NCBI RefSeq assembly: GCF_022581195.2
Contig: NC_061463.1
Location: forward strand, 11,036,001 to 11,100,000
Direction of reading: 5' to 3'
DNA: 64,000 nt
Origin: Helicoverpa zea
Taxonomy: Eukaryota > Arthropoda > Insecta > Lepidoptera > Noctuidae
Shown: one piece after another, positions 1 through 12,689 of the stretch
Position numbering within the stretch: the stretch's first letter is position 1
Layout of the letters: each line of letters opens with the position of its first letter
The notes under the pieces: generated by a model
The model's database searches: none
What the model saw: only the letters and a program-made list of their open reading frames with translations
Told to the model about the DNA's origin: nothing
Position numbers and translations under genes: made by a program

Positions 1-484
1 GCTTCGAATTTAGGTGCGGACCGCCATTGACTTTTGGCGAAAAACACTTACATATTTTGTAAACTCTTATCATAAAGTATGACATAATATTGTTACTGTG
101 TCAGTGTCCGCAAGACATCTGATGGCTTTTGTTTCATGTCCATTGTTATAAGGATACAATAAACGTTTGCGAAAATAACGTTAAATAATAAAGCATCGCT
201 GTCTCCATGTCAAATTGTATCACAAAAACATTTTAGCACTCTCATTTATTATATCATTATATGTTGACGATCTAGTGTTAGTTAACACAAGTTAACTTAG
301 ATCAGATATGTGCGTTTGCAGTCACATTTCCTGTATTACTTCACTCTTATGGAGTATTTGTGTCAACGTTGCAAGCAAGTGATGTTGCATTCGTAAGATC
401 TAGTGATAGGCAGCGAAAGATTCTATAGACTTGATAATCTTCTCTAGTGAAATAATCGCGAAAGATAATACTGTAGGTAGTCTA

Positions 485-636
485 TATGTGTCAGTTCGCG
501 GTAAAAGGTACCTTATGGGTGTTGGCACTTACGACATTATGTTATTTTAGTCTAAGCAAGATTGTAGAATTTGTATCTCCAAATGACTTAAGCGCCAAAG
601 TCCATAAGGTACCTTTTGTCATGAAATGACACATAC
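485..636. mobile_element. Short palindromic MITE
   Basis: The two ends are imperfect inverted repeats of about 35 bp. The left end reads tatgtgtcag...aaaaggtacc and the right end returns ggtaccttttgtcatgaaat with gacacata. The spacer is about 80 bp. No transposase is encoded, so this is a non-autonomous element. Exact ends and target duplication are uncertain because the flanks are TA-rich. Confidence 0.6.
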
Positions 637-1991
637 ATATATACTTTTGGGATGATAGGTTAATAAGCATGTATGTAGATATTATACCATTTTTACGAAG
701 AGTGCTTTTGGATACTCATTGACTGGCTAAGGATTGACATTGGAGGACCTCTAGTTAAAAAAAATATTTTCTTGGATGGTCATGCATTCCGAAGTCATTT
801 GAATGCCAAGACCAGAGTTTTAATTGCGAATTTGCGAAAACCTCAGAGCAGTTAGCACTTTGAGTATATGCTCTATTTTGTGATAATATAAGAGATGATT
901 GGCTGCAATGTCCTCTTATGGTTAAGTGTTATTTCCCTTTTGGCTTGCATACCACATTCTTCAAAGGACTGCATGCATGTTGCACCAAACTTTCTACTTT
1001 CTTAGTCTCATAATTTGGCATTCGCGCTTTCGAACATACCTCTTGGAGTTCATTGACTTATGTCCTACAAAATACTTGATTTATATGCAGCCTTCTTAGA
1101 TATGTGAGTAGATAAGTGTAGACAGGTTTTAGTGCGCAAAAAATGGGACTATTTTAGTTAAAAGTGGCGTCTATTTTTTGTTTGTAACATTTGCATTCGA
1201 AAGAAATATTTTAATTAAACGAGAACTCATAAATAATTTACATTTTCTTTTTTCATTAAAGGAATGCATGTCTCGAGCATTTGGAAAAATTTTTCCTTAT
1301 AAAATCAGGTCGTTTTCGTAATAGGTGCTTGTAAATTGTTCACACGTGTATTTAATAAAGTGCCTTTAATTCGTGCCAATAAATATAATATGATTAAAAA
1401 AAAAAACAATTATGTAAAGTTAGGTAGATACTATGGAAACTGAAAACGTTACATGAAAATAAAAATGTACATTTCGTTAGTCACGAGTATCTATGTACAT
1501 GTATATTCATGATAGCTTGTGGAAAATAAGTGGGCAATAAAAGCCATCAATTAAATAAGTAATTATCTTTAGAAACGTCAATAACTTTAGTCTTCAAGGG
1601 CGTTTGTAGTTAAACTTGTAATAAACATTACATAAAATTGCTCTATGTGATAGGTTCATGATCACGTTCTTTAGATACATTAATATCGTTAAAGCGTCAA
1701 ATCACAATTTAGCAGTATGCATATTTTATTATATATCTACAAAAAAACATGCTCTATACAAGAGCGTGATGAAAATTTTGATAGAGCGGATTCACACTAG
1801 CCGATTTTGTCGCGCGTATGCACGCGCCTCTACTACGCCCGACACTACAAAAATTCTGTCGCGCGGATCAAGGCGTCATGTTATATTTCGGCAGTCATCC
1901 TATCTTCACGTTGTCGCTGCGGGAAATATAGTATATAATATATAAATGAGAGGATAATTCCCTAGTGTGAAAACGCAGTTAGTAAAACGAA

Positions 1992-2237
1992 ATGAATTTC
2001 AGTCATGTCAAATACCAATTCTGCTGCCTCGGTTCATATAAGGATTACTGTCCCCACGCTGCCGGAATGAAGTATGCAAAATGCGATAGGAAATTTCATG
2101 GCAGGATTTATTGCGGCGCAATGCAGTTTTCAGGGTATTGCTCCGAACATTTTCGATCGGTAGGAGACCACTGGGATATGGGTATCGATTGTACGAGAAC
2201 TATTTTTGAACTATCGAAAGTCCACACGTTGAAATGA
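1992..2237 (+). CDS. Small Cys-rich open frame, unrecognised
   Basis: An 81-codon ATG frame with 7 Cys and several His/Trp. It includes a C-x2-H-F element (YCSEHF) that superficially recalls the end of a THAP zinc finger, but the spacing and the expected Trp do not fit. There is no signal peptide or recognisable domain. Composition is less AT-biased than the surroundings. It could be an exon of an unknown gene, an old transposon remnant, or chance. Confidence 0.15.
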   Translation: MNFSHVKYQFCCLGSYKDYCPHAAGMKYAKCDRKFHGRIYCGAMQFSGYCSEHFRSVGDHWDMGIDCTRTIFELSKVHTLK

Positions 2238-2679
2238 TGAGTAAAGTAACCAAATTCAGGCCACTTTTTGTTTTCCAGAAAAGTTGAAAAAATAGTTTTA
2301 AATCTGCAGATATACCCAGAACGTTCCTATTATGCATATTGTATTGTTTTAATGCCACAATTGCATGGTTATATTGCATCGGATTTTTATAGCACAAATG
2401 CACGAAGCTAGTAATAAAAGTGTATAGCCCATTGCCATATTCACACAATTGCCAGACCACTACCAATGTCATATAAAATGTGTTATAAGTTATATAACCA
2501 GACCTAGACCATTGTATGGTTTCATAGGATTGAATCACATTGCAACTGCGAATGAAGAATAATTAACACATGCTAATGTGGTATTGATTTCATCCATATG
2601 GAGAATCATTGTGACAATCTGAGCTCACTTAGTAAAATCTATCCGTACTATTAAAATAAAAGTTTCCTGGCCGATTATC

Positions 2680-2732
2680 GGCTGTGTTCTCATATTAATG
2701 AGCCTCTTTGTTCACCTAATATGAGAACAGCC
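2680..2732. repeat. Inverted repeat / hairpin
   Basis: ggctgtgttctcatatta at 2680-2697 is mirrored by taatatgagaacagcc at 2717-2732 with a loop of about 19 nt. It could be a MITE relic or a transcribed hairpin. There is no other context. Confidence 0.5.
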
Positions 2733-3156
2733 AGATGCACAGGACATATTATAGTGCACAAGCTTTTGCGCAGACACAAGTGCACTTACTATTCCTTCAC
2801 TCTCATAACTGACTAATCCGCGGTCTAGCATCTAGAGTAAGGTGACTATTGACGAGGACGCATTTCCTTCGGGATGCGTCCGAAGTCGCGGGCATAATCA
2901 AGCACTAAGTACCAAGTAATCATCATAAAATCATCACTTGAAAACTTGAAAACTCTCATTTGACGGTATCGATCTAATGTTCAAACATTTACAAGCTTCA
3001 GTTACGATTTAGCCAAGCTTTTAGCCAGACGTAAATGTATTCAGAGCACCTGTGACTTGACTTAGTTTAATATTATCCTACGAAATTGCACCTGATGTTT
3101 TAGGGTTGATACTTAGCTTTTTAGTGCTTGAAGAAATTTCTGATATACTTAGAACT

Positions 3157-3348
3157 ACACTAATATTATAAAGAGGAAAACTTTGTTGGTTTGTAGTGGA
3201 TAAACTCAAAAACTACTGGATCGATTTTAAAATTCTGGAACCATTAGAAAGCTACATTATCTGCGAGTAACATATATACTATATTTTATCCCCTTACCAG
3301 CAGTAGTTCCTACGGGAAGTGGGTGAGACCGCGGGAAAACGGCTAGTA
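3157..3348 (+). repeat. Dispersed lepidopteran repeat, 'tactggatcgatttt' type
   Basis: It starts near actaatattataaagagg, has a core of aactactggatcgatttt, and ends cgcgggaaaacggctagtag. The same family recurs at about 7148, 12020, 15361 (reverse), 26776, 38180, 47348, 51260, 55966, 58290 and 60930. The copy at 58290 is the closest match. No open frame; a non-autonomous interspersed repeat whose class I cannot name with certainty. Confidence 0.6.
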
Positions 3349-4461
3349 GTTCATACATTAAAATAAAATAAAAATAAAAAAGGTTATGATTTGCGTCATT
3401 GAGATGGAGATACGGTTTATGATTCCAGTTGAAGTATCTTTAATAATACAAAGGCGTGAGTTAAATACCTACTGCATTAAAAACATTAAAGTATCGAAGC
3501 GAATCGTAGGTATAACTCAAAATACTATAACTTACAAAGCCACAATAATGCTTTCACTATGATAGATAGATGATGAAAACTATCTTGATTAAGCTTTAGG
3601 TACTTACATTATTATGGGATGAGGCAACCCTTAACAACATAAGGGCTGACAGCGTCAAAAGGGTAAGTGAATCTCGTATACCCTATGAAAGGTAGCAAGC
3701 GGTAAGCATACCCTCGTCTCTGATAGATCAGGTTAAACAATGCCAACCATTTTCATGAAGGAATGTTAGCTTCATGTATCAAAGGTGCGCATTATCAAGA
3801 ACGGTCATTTTCACCAACTCATTTATCAATCATAAAATAGGTTTACGGGAAAATGAGTAAAAGAGCTTAATGTTTTCAGTGAAGAAAATGACACTTTGTC
3901 TCCGTCCACCGCTCTGGCGCTTAACGAAAGAAATCTCATTTAAAATGCGTATTGTATTCAGCCAAAAATTGTTCAAAAACATTATCATTACAAAAAAAAT
4001 ACCTGAGTTTATAACGAAGCTATTTCATTATTACAAAAGATGATACTTGAACATATCTATCCAGATACACAGTTTTGCCAACCCTCTCAATGCTACTATG
4101 AAGGTACAACGGTTGATGTTTATTAACCAACATATATGTGTCCGGTGACAGTTTAAGGAGCCCCTGGTCCTCTCGATGACGTAATGAGGCCAGCCCAAAG
4201 GGTCGAGAGGTATTTATGCTCCAGATTTGTATTATCAGACCTTTGCGAGGGTTAAGTGAATTCTGATCGAATTTTGAAGTGTGAAATGGGATGGAAATTT
4301 TTGATTAAAATTTTATTTTCGATCAGGATTTTTTTGTTGTACTCGTCGTATTTATCAGTGATTTTGGAGTCTAATTATATCGGATCTGAAAAAAAGCTGA
4401 ATTATTGATTTCATTTAAACATTTATGCACATAGTAAACACAGGGCAGAAGAACTAATAGG

Positions 4462-4851
4462 TAACATAAAATAGTACATCATCATCCTCCGAGCCTTTTT
4501 CCCAAACTATGTTGGGGTAGGCTTCCAGTCTAACCGGATACAGCTGAGTACCAGTGCTTTACAAGAAGCGACTGCCTATCTGACCTCCTCAACCCAGTTA
4601 CCCGGGCAACCCGATACCCCTTGATTAGACTGGTGTCAGACTTACTGGCTTCTGACTACCCGTAACGACTGCCAAGGATGTTCAATGACAGCCGGGACCT
4701 ACAGTTTAACGTGCCATCCGAAACACAGTCATTTGGTGTCTAAGATATACTTAGAAAGTACATACAAACTTAGAAAAGTTGCATTGGTACTTGCCTGACC
4801 TGGAATCGAACCCACGCCCTCATACACAAAAAACATAACATAAAATAGTAC
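4462..4851 (-). mobile_element. tRNA-headed SINE, nearly full length, with 16-bp target duplication
   Basis: Target duplications taacataaaatagtac lie at 4462-4477 and 4836-4851. Read on the minus strand, the element starts just inside the tRNA-like head (box B-like ggttcgattcc), runs through the conserved body and ends in GATGATGAT. The first part of the head with box A is missing. The clean duplication shows target-primed retrotransposition. Confidence 0.85.
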
Positions 4852-6294
4852 AAAGGTACTTAAATAAGGTAAGAACACTAACAGAAGAAATATTGCATCA
4901 AGCCCTCCGTATCATTAAAACCACATTGTCCTCCACACAGTATTTAATCTTGACCAAAATCTTGTTTCACTCAAACTGTAAGCTTCCAAAACAACAAACA
5001 AAAAAACCGCAGCAATACAGATTACCTGTTCCAAAAATAAGAGGAACATTAAAATAATCTGTTTGACCACGTCAGCGGATGCAGCGACGCACTTCCAACG
5101 TCATGTATTTATAACCGCAAGCAAAATGATGGTTTTTTGGGCTTGGAGTACAGATATTTATCTCAATTTGTACTTGCCAGGGTAAGAAAAAAATGTTTCT
5201 TTGAAGATTTTTTTTGCATTAGCTCTTGCGTGTATGATTTGAATGGATAAAGGTATATTTGTTTGTCAGTTTTTGCAGAATATCATCGACTGAATATCGA
5301 AATAGCTTATTATATTCCAAATGTTTATTTTCCCTGTGAATGTGAAAAGATATTTGTTTATTAAAATTGGAAAGTCCTATAAAACCAGATTTAAAGTGTA
5401 AAGTCCAAAACATTACCAATAAAAAAGTAGAAATTGACGTCAAAATATTGTACTTTGGACGGAGACCCGAATCGTAAGTCCAAAATGTTACTTAGATTTC
5501 AATATTCCAAAACTACCAGAGGGAAAATAAGAATAATATGATGTTAGAAAGTTCTGAGAAAGTAAATTGTAATTAAGACGTTGTCTCACTGAAATTGTGT
5601 AGTCACGTTTGGAAAGATAAAAGTGAGATTAAAGATAATAGGTTTTTAAATAAATAGAGATGAAATGTTCATCAAGAATCAAACAATCGATTGTTTTCTT
5701 GAAATGTCTAAATTGATCGTTTCTTTATGTTTAACTTCTCAACTGGCGTATCCTTCATCACTTCTTATTTGCCGGTCCTTCAAATATTTTTTGCAGAGTT
5801 CCCTTCTTCTGTATTAACTTCTGGACCTCTTCCTTTCTTAAAATTATGCTCCTTTGGTTTAGGTCTTATGTGAAATCTTACGTTTACGTTTACGACATAC
5901 TATCCTCATTATTCAGTCTTCACTAAGGCAAAGGTTTTTTTGACAAGAATTTAACTCCCCTTTTATCGCTATATCAAGTAACAAGCCGCCTATGGTTTCA
6001 CCCACATCCCCTGGGAACTACTACACACGTCTAGCCTATCGCCTTCCTTTATGAAAGGACTATCTAATACTGCAATAACTTTTTTTCAATCAATCCATTA
6101 ATTTGTATTCAAGCAAAATTACTCTACAGCTTTATTATTTAAAGGATGAGTTGCTTCATTGGTGTTGGCTACTTGAGAAGATGTAGGTAAATCACACAAA
6201 CTCTCCAAAAATTTCTCACCACAAAAATACACTACTTACGTATAACTGCACAACTGACATTCACGTCATGTGAACAAGTACTCGTTATTTTGCG

Positions 6295-6411
6295 GTACGG
6301 GAGGTCATTGTCGCATGCACCTGATGTTACCGAACCTGTTTGGCGCGGTTTTTATGCGCGCGCGCCTATTCACGGTTGAAAGAATTAGCGGTTAGATGGG
6401 AGACTCATTAT
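6295..6411 (+). promoter_or_regulatory. Isolated CpG-rich pocket with a consensus splice donor
   Basis: A short GC/CpG-rich patch (gcgcggtttttatgcgcgcg) in otherwise AT-rich DNA. It is followed by an ATG at 6396 and a donor-like GTGAGT from 6412. It could be a promoter with a small first exon. The reading frame after the ATG is only five codons before the donor, so coding function cannot be judged. Confidence 0.2.
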
Positions 6412-7147
6412 GTGAGTATTTGTTTGGGTAATGTTGTTGGTGGTAATTAAAGGTGTTTTTTTAGTTAGGTATGTGATAATTGTGTTATTACGTTTTTTTT
6501 GGATATTACAGACGTGGCTATAAATCTATTAAGATAGTTTTTGAATAACGTCGTAGCATCTTATTTACAATTGATGTTGATGGCAACCTTCTTCTTTTGA
6601 TTACGGAATAACTCATCTAAGTACCTATCTATAGAATCTATAGAAACATGACTCATTCAATTAATGCCAAATTGCTATCCTCTTACATTCAAACTAACAG
6701 ATAAGGTTGTTGAAATTCTACGTAACAAGACATTAAAAAAATAGTTTTTCTTAAATTACTTTTCTAATAACGTCTAAGGAATGGTCCTCCCATATCTTAG
6801 GCTCTCTTGTTCTATTTTATTAGGGTCAACAAATTACTTTTCCTTCCATCCGTCTCTGTCAGCCCTTAACGAAATGTTTACTTCCTATATTTGTATCATA
6901 GTATAGTTTTATTTACTTTGGCTCTCAGTTTTCTTCTAAGTGTAGGCTTTTACTTTCATAAGAAATATCTTTCTTAAAAATATATATTATTTAGAAGGAA
7001 AAATATGGTCGTTATTCCGCAAGAAGGAAACTATTTACAATTTATGTAGCGATACATATTGTAAAAAACAGGAAAACATTTAAAGAAATAAACACAAAAA
7101 AGAAATAACTAAGGTTTCGCTGAATATTTTCTGAAGGACATCATCTG

Positions 7148-7324
7148 TACTAATATAAAAAAGAGGATTTTTTTCGTTTGTTTGTTCGTACTCTAACGGC
7201 TCCGAAAATATTGAACCGATATGATAAATTATTTTCACTGTCGGAAAGGTACTCTTAAATTTTATCCCGATACGGTCAGTAGTTCCCACGGGACGCGGGT
7301 GGAACCGCGGGAAAACATCTAGTT
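7148..7324 (+). repeat. Dispersed repeat, same family as 3157-3348
   Basis: A copy diverged from that at 3157. It keeps ctaatataaaaaagagg at the start, ttgaaccgatatga in the core and gaaccgcgggaaaacatcta at the end. Confidence 0.55.
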
Positions 7325-8311
7325 AGATATAATTTTGGTTTCTTTCAGTACTAAATAATCATCTGTATAGTTTTATAGATAACTTTTTATATTAGTACAA
7401 CAATGTACTGACAAAAACGTGTAACACAAGCACATAGCGTGCTTCACGCTACTTGGGAAAGAAAGAGAGTGTTTTCTTTTCTTCATAGTGTTTGATTAAC
7501 TAATTAATTACAGGTGTTCTTTGTATATTTACGTGGGATCTTTTTAGTTGAACTCTTTTTTACGACTACGAAATGATTTTCAGTAGACTAATATCAATAT
7601 TTGGTATGTAATATCAATATTTTTTATTTATTACAAACTTTTCACAGTTTACATTAGTCACTGCACCTTGATTTTCTTGTGTGTCATTGATTCACTCATT
7701 AACATAAACAGTGTTTATTGAAACCAGCTGTTACTTTATTGTTGACGAATACATTACAACTGAAGTGCATGAAATCACTCCAGTCAATATTAAAATTAAT
7801 TAAACCTTCAGTGGCGGCCTTTTATTACTTTATTGGTTACCTGCATGACATCAATAACTTCACAACGATAACAGGAAAATGCAGTTAATTTCGTTATTAT
7901 TTATGAAGCTATAAGGTAACTTCACTGCTGCAAAAGTTGTCAATGGACAAAATCAAGTATTATAATTGCGAAAGTATTAGACTGTCACGCTTTAAAACGC
8001 CGATACTCCTGAATAAATTTTAATTAAATTACTATTATTTATAATTATTATTTTAATTAACTTTTAGCCTAGCTAGAGCCTAGTTGATAACAAATACGAA
8101 TTTGTATGTCTTCAATAAAAATCACAAGAGTAGGTATCATTAGAATTCCATGGTTTTATAAGCTGACATTATTGGATTAACTGGCAATAACTATTATGCT
8201 TGTAAGTCGACGCCCGAAAAGCGAAAACTTAATTTTGTAGTGGCCTGAATAACTTGTTTAAGTTGCACTGTTACTATATAGGTTCTTATAGGTATATTTT
8301 TTTTAAAACGA

Positions 8312-8470
8312 CGTCAAAAATCATTAAATGACCCTTCCCGCTGTGGGTTAGCAGCGGTGAGGGAGTGTCAGATTCTTACTGACTAAAAACCCTCGTGTTC
8401 CGTCGTAGGCCTTTTATGTAGCAGGGCCGCGGTAACTCGCGCGAACAATCCCGCAGCTCCGAATTTTTGT
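8312..8470 (+). repeat. Degenerate dispersed repeat ('cgctgtgggt...gagggagtgtcag' family)
   Basis: A GC-rich island starting after aaacgacgtcaaaaatca and containing gcggtgagggagtgtcagat. Related diverged pieces are at about 25455-25575 (reverse) and 45008-45125. No coding potential is retained. Confidence 0.5.
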
Positions 8471-10321
8471 AGCCTTAACTTCAGTCTGTTTCAGGCATGT
8501 CTTTTTTCTTAGGCAAGTATCGACAACTAATATTAACAATAGTTGTTTGTAAAATATGATTGCCGAGTCACGTACTTAGCGTTTTATATTTAATGTTTTA
8601 CTTAGCTCTCAGGCCTAGCTATTATCAGTAGGATTCTACTGTTGATTTTGCATAACTGTGGTAATCCCAGAAACGTTTCGTCAATGTTATCGTTTCCTGC
8701 GCAATAAAAATTATAGTTGGTGTAGGAAAGTATACGAATAAAATACAATATTTTGCAACTATTGTAGTCTCATGAACAAGGTAGGGATTACAGGGAATAT
8801 GGCATATGAAAAGATGATTAAGGATGTTGCTGAAAAACATGAATTTGTACCATTTCGATACCAATATGCTTGCCTCGTATTTACTAAGAATTAAATCACC
8901 CTTCTTGGCAGTCGAGTAAAATGTAGAGACTATCAGAGCATCAATGCGCATTTGCTTTATTCCACTAAGAAATCAATCTTTATCATTATTACTACACGTG
9001 GTTACTTCAGAAGTTGTAAAATTATCGTATTTTCAACATGAACGTCGACATATAGTCTAGCTCATTTGTGCAATATTTTGTCGTAAACAAAATAATCTAC
9101 ATGCTAAGCGTGAGTAATCTTCCGCAAATACACGTGAAATTGTGCCACGAAGATGTTTGTTATGCTTTTTTACGTGTTTTATCTTTTTTTACATGTTTAC
9201 GTAGCTGACTAGATGTGACAATTTATTTTGACTAACAGATTTTACTACCGAGGACTTCTTTTTTATTCTACCAAGTGCTGTTATCTGTATACTTATTTCC
9301 ACTTGCTTGTCCACCAAAAATAATCCTGTGTTGACACAAATAGGAAAATGATTGTTAGTTAATGTATTTTTTTTAATTAGTTTCCCCTGCGTCCCGTAGG
9401 AACTAGTAACCTTTCTCCATAAATATCTAATTAAATATTTTTTCAAATCGACACCTTTGTAATATTATTATAAGTATTGATCTAAAAATGCTGCATCTAG
9501 AAATGCTGTAGCATAGCTAGATACGTTTTGCCACAAAAATAACACATAAAATTATGTGGTTGTGTTCGGTCACATTGCAATTGTTGCCAGGGCCCATTAA
9601 TAAGTACAATTACTCGTTTGCAATCAAACTGGGTAAATAGCTGTGTCATTGACGTTGTAATGGACGTCAACGCAAATGTTCGCAAAATAATACCTACCTT
9701 TGAAGGTTAAACTGTAGGGTATAGTTATTTTTATGGATTATCATGCTTAATAAGTACTCTGTAACTGAAAAAAAAAAATGACGGCTGCGGATTTCAATAA
9801 GCTATTTTTCCATTTCAATGTAACTGAAAACTGACGATTACGGCAGATTTCAATTACCTATCTGTCTATTTCAATACCTATCCAACTTGTTTAAGCAGTG
9901 CCCTATAGGGACCATATTGTTTCACACCTCTTGCGTCACATATGGTTACAAAGAATTGAGTAGAGTTATCTGTGGATTTGTTTATTAGAGATACCATATG
10001 AATTTTTCAATAGCTTCATATAAGTAAATATAATGTCAAACTTCCATATACAGTTAGTAAATTAACACATAGATTATTGAAGTAAGTAATGTTAAACTAT
10101 CGCCTGCCATAGTTGAACATAGGCATCTTACAAAAGCGCTTTGTGGTCAACAGCCAGACCGCAACCATCATCGGGCTTTTCCTTTCCATTGGACACCCAT
10201 TGCCTTGCATTTGTCAGTGGTTTGTAATCCCCCCCCCCCCTCGGTTGCTGTTTACCTGATACAAATTCCTCGGCAGAGAAGTATGTGGAGGATACGTTAG
10301 GTTTTTTTGAAAACGATTTCA

Positions 10322-10540
10322 TCATCATCATCCTCCGAGCCTTTTCCCAACTATGTTGGGGTCGGCTTCCAGTCTAACCGGATTCAGCTGAGTACCAGTG
10401 CGTTACAAGAAGCGACTGTCTATCTAACTTCCTCAACCCAGTTACCCGGGCAACCCGATACCCCTTGGTAAGACTGGTGTCAGACTTAATGGCTTCTGAC
10501 TACCCGTAACGACTGCCAAAGATGTTCAATGAAAGCCAAT
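10322..10540 (-). mobile_element. 5'-truncated SINE
   Basis: The 3' two thirds of the same SINE family as 4462-4851, in minus orientation with a CATCATCATC (GAT-tail) end. It breaks off in the body after gatgttcaatga. An imperfect duplication (gaaaacgatttcatc / gaaaacagtttcatc) flanks it, suggesting a 5'-truncated insertion. Confidence 0.75.
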
Positions 10541-11089
10541 TCAAGTTCAAGCCAAGTTCAATGAAAACAGTTTCATCTACCTATGTAAAAGAAATCATTC
10601 AAAACGTACCTTTTTGGTTACACGGTACAACCTATTCTTATTACATGAAACCGTCGTGACATTAACATTAATTATGTTAATTACAACAAACCATACAGGT
10701 GTTCTAACTAAACAGTTAAGCTTACTAAATTATTCATTACTAGCTTCTGCCCGCGACTTCGTACGCGGATCCTGTCCCTTATGCCAGCGACTACGGGGTC
10801 AGCAAAATCAAAGATCTGAATTGTCTGATATTGAATTTTAAGGGCCCGTTGACTTGAAAACAACGGAATACGCATAACCATTAGAAACGTTCCATATATT
10901 TCATTTTTGTACTTTAACGGCAAAAGCACAGCAGACTAAACAAAACGCTGAGAACTGAACCGCAATAGACGTGACCATAGGGATAAAAGTAGTGATTCTA
11001 ATTAGTCCGCATTTAAGTTGTGTGTGGCAAAAATATTACACGTATTATTACGCAAAAAAACATTAAATAGATGACAAAGTCGTGGTGAC

Positions 11090-11483
11090 TTGGTGGAAGT
11101 CGTGGTGGTTTAGTGGGTAGAGAACCAATCTCTCAAATATGAGCGTGCGTCTTTGATTCCAGGTCTGGCAAGTGCCTGCCAATGCAAGTTTTCTAAGTTC
11201 GTATGTACTTTCTACGTATATTTTGGATACCAATGACCGTTATTTGGAGGGGATGTTAAACTGTAGGTTCCGGCTGTCATTGAACATTCTTGGCAGTCGT
11301 TATGGGTAGTCAGAAGCCAGTAAGTCTGACCAGTTTTACCAAGGGGTGTTGGGTTGAGCGGGTAACCGAGTTGTGGAGGTCAGATAGGCAGTCGCTCCTT
11401 GTAAAACACTGGTACTCAGTTGCATCGTGACTGGAAGTCGACCCTAACATAATTGGGACAAAGGCTCTTGAGATAATAACGAC
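11090..11483 (+). mobile_element. tRNA-headed SINE, full-length but diverged
   Basis: Plus orientation. The head holds tggtttagtgggtagagaac (box A-like) and a box B-like tttgattccagg. The body matches the other copies (ggctgtcattgaacattctt, cagataggcagtcgctcctt). The tail is agataataacgacaataata instead of a clean GAT repeat. Point differences show an old insertion. Confidence 0.8.
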
Positions 11484-11500
11484 AATAATAATGAGATATA

Positions 11501-12048
11501 AGCACCGCAGGACATCTGAGGCTGATGACGGGGAGTAGCGACCCCGCGGGGCTATATATACTGAGTTCTCCAGGGAGAGTATACTGCCCCCATCTCCGGC
11601 CGGTCGGAGTGAACCATGACGGGGGTAGGTCTCACGCCTCTGGTTTGGCTTGGCCGTCCAGAGTGGAGTCGCTAGAGCACTATTAGTAGCCCTGCTCGGA
11701 GGGTGGGTGCCTCATGGTAAGCACAGGGAACGCGTAATCTGCGTTTAAAGTCCGCCGAGGTATCCTTACCCTTCAGCCGCTCATGTCCCTGTTGCCCTCT
11801 TGTTGCTATTCAGTGACTGGTTCCCGGGAGCCCAGTAAGTGAGGTGGCGAGTCTCCACCTGCCTTTTTTGCATGTACCTAATACATTGTCATCCACTAAC
11901 ATCCCATCACAATAGCCCAAGTAGTTTCCTCCATAGTTAGCAATAGTTTAGCACAGAACCGGGGATTGTCTTTTTTTTAACGACGTCCACCGGGGATTGT
12001 CCTTGGGTTCATTTCTATCCAAACTAATATTATAAATGCGAAAGTAAC

Positions 12049-12083
<35 letters not shown>

Positions 12084-12441
12084 TTTCTTCACGCCTAAAC
12101 TACTGAACCGATTTGTGTGAAATTTGGTACAGACATAGTTTGAAACTTGAGAAAGGACATAGGATAGTTTTTATTACAAAAAAATAAATAAGAATAAAAT
12201 TATTCCGGACATATAGCGCCATCTATTGGTCAAATCAAAAATCTGCTGGTAGTCACTATTCCACGCGAACGAAGTTGTGGGCAAAAGCTAGTAGTGTATA
12301 AAGGGATAATCGTCGGTTTTGTGTCACCATTTAATAAAAGTTGTCTCAAAAGGGCTTCAGCGTGTTGGCTTCGGCCCCACGTTTGCCTCCCAAAAATTCG
12401 GAACTCTGTAGTCCCGAGGTATGGAAGAGACATAAGTACAA
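11501..12441. mobile_element. Composite insertion flanked by 17-bp direct repeats
   Basis: aataataatgagatata occurs at 11484-11500 and again at 12442-12458, as expected for a target duplication. The interior starts with a GC-rich block (gacggggagtagcgaccccg, then ccggccggtcggagtgaacc) of non-coding retroelement type. It also holds a TCTG microsatellite and a 'ctactgaaccgattt' repeat, and closes with another GC-rich block (cttcagcgtgttggcttcgg). It is probably a retroelement 3' region with a nested repeat. The class is not established. Confidence 0.45.
12020..12296 (+). repeat. Dispersed repeat with TCTG microsatellite
   Basis: A member of the 'actactgaaccgattt' family carrying an expanded (TGTC)n run at 12050-12083. 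It ends with aagttgtgggcaaaagctag. It lies inside the composite insertion 11501-12441. Confidence 0.6.
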
Positions 12442-12689
12442 AATAATAATGAGATATAACGCAACAAAGTCGGAGAGTGGGGGCTCGTGACGCCACGTCT
12501 AGATATGTAAAATTTGTACTAAGCAGTGACTTAACACAAAATTCAAGCGTTGTTGCATCTTCGTTATTATTTGTTTGTGAGAGAGAGAAAAGAAAAATAC
12601 GTGTCCATTATTTTAGGGTTATCTAAAAGACGGACGAATTACTTTTTTTGATTCACCATACCTATTTCATAACATTCATTTCTATACAT

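Noticed and set aside
8625..8951. 108-codon minus-strand frame
   Set aside because: Checked for transposase-like motifs; none convincing. Aromatic/Ile-rich composition fits AT-rich noise.
11100..11170. Possible tRNA gene
   Set aside because: Boxes A and B are present but no cloverleaf or acceptor stem; it is the head of a SINE.
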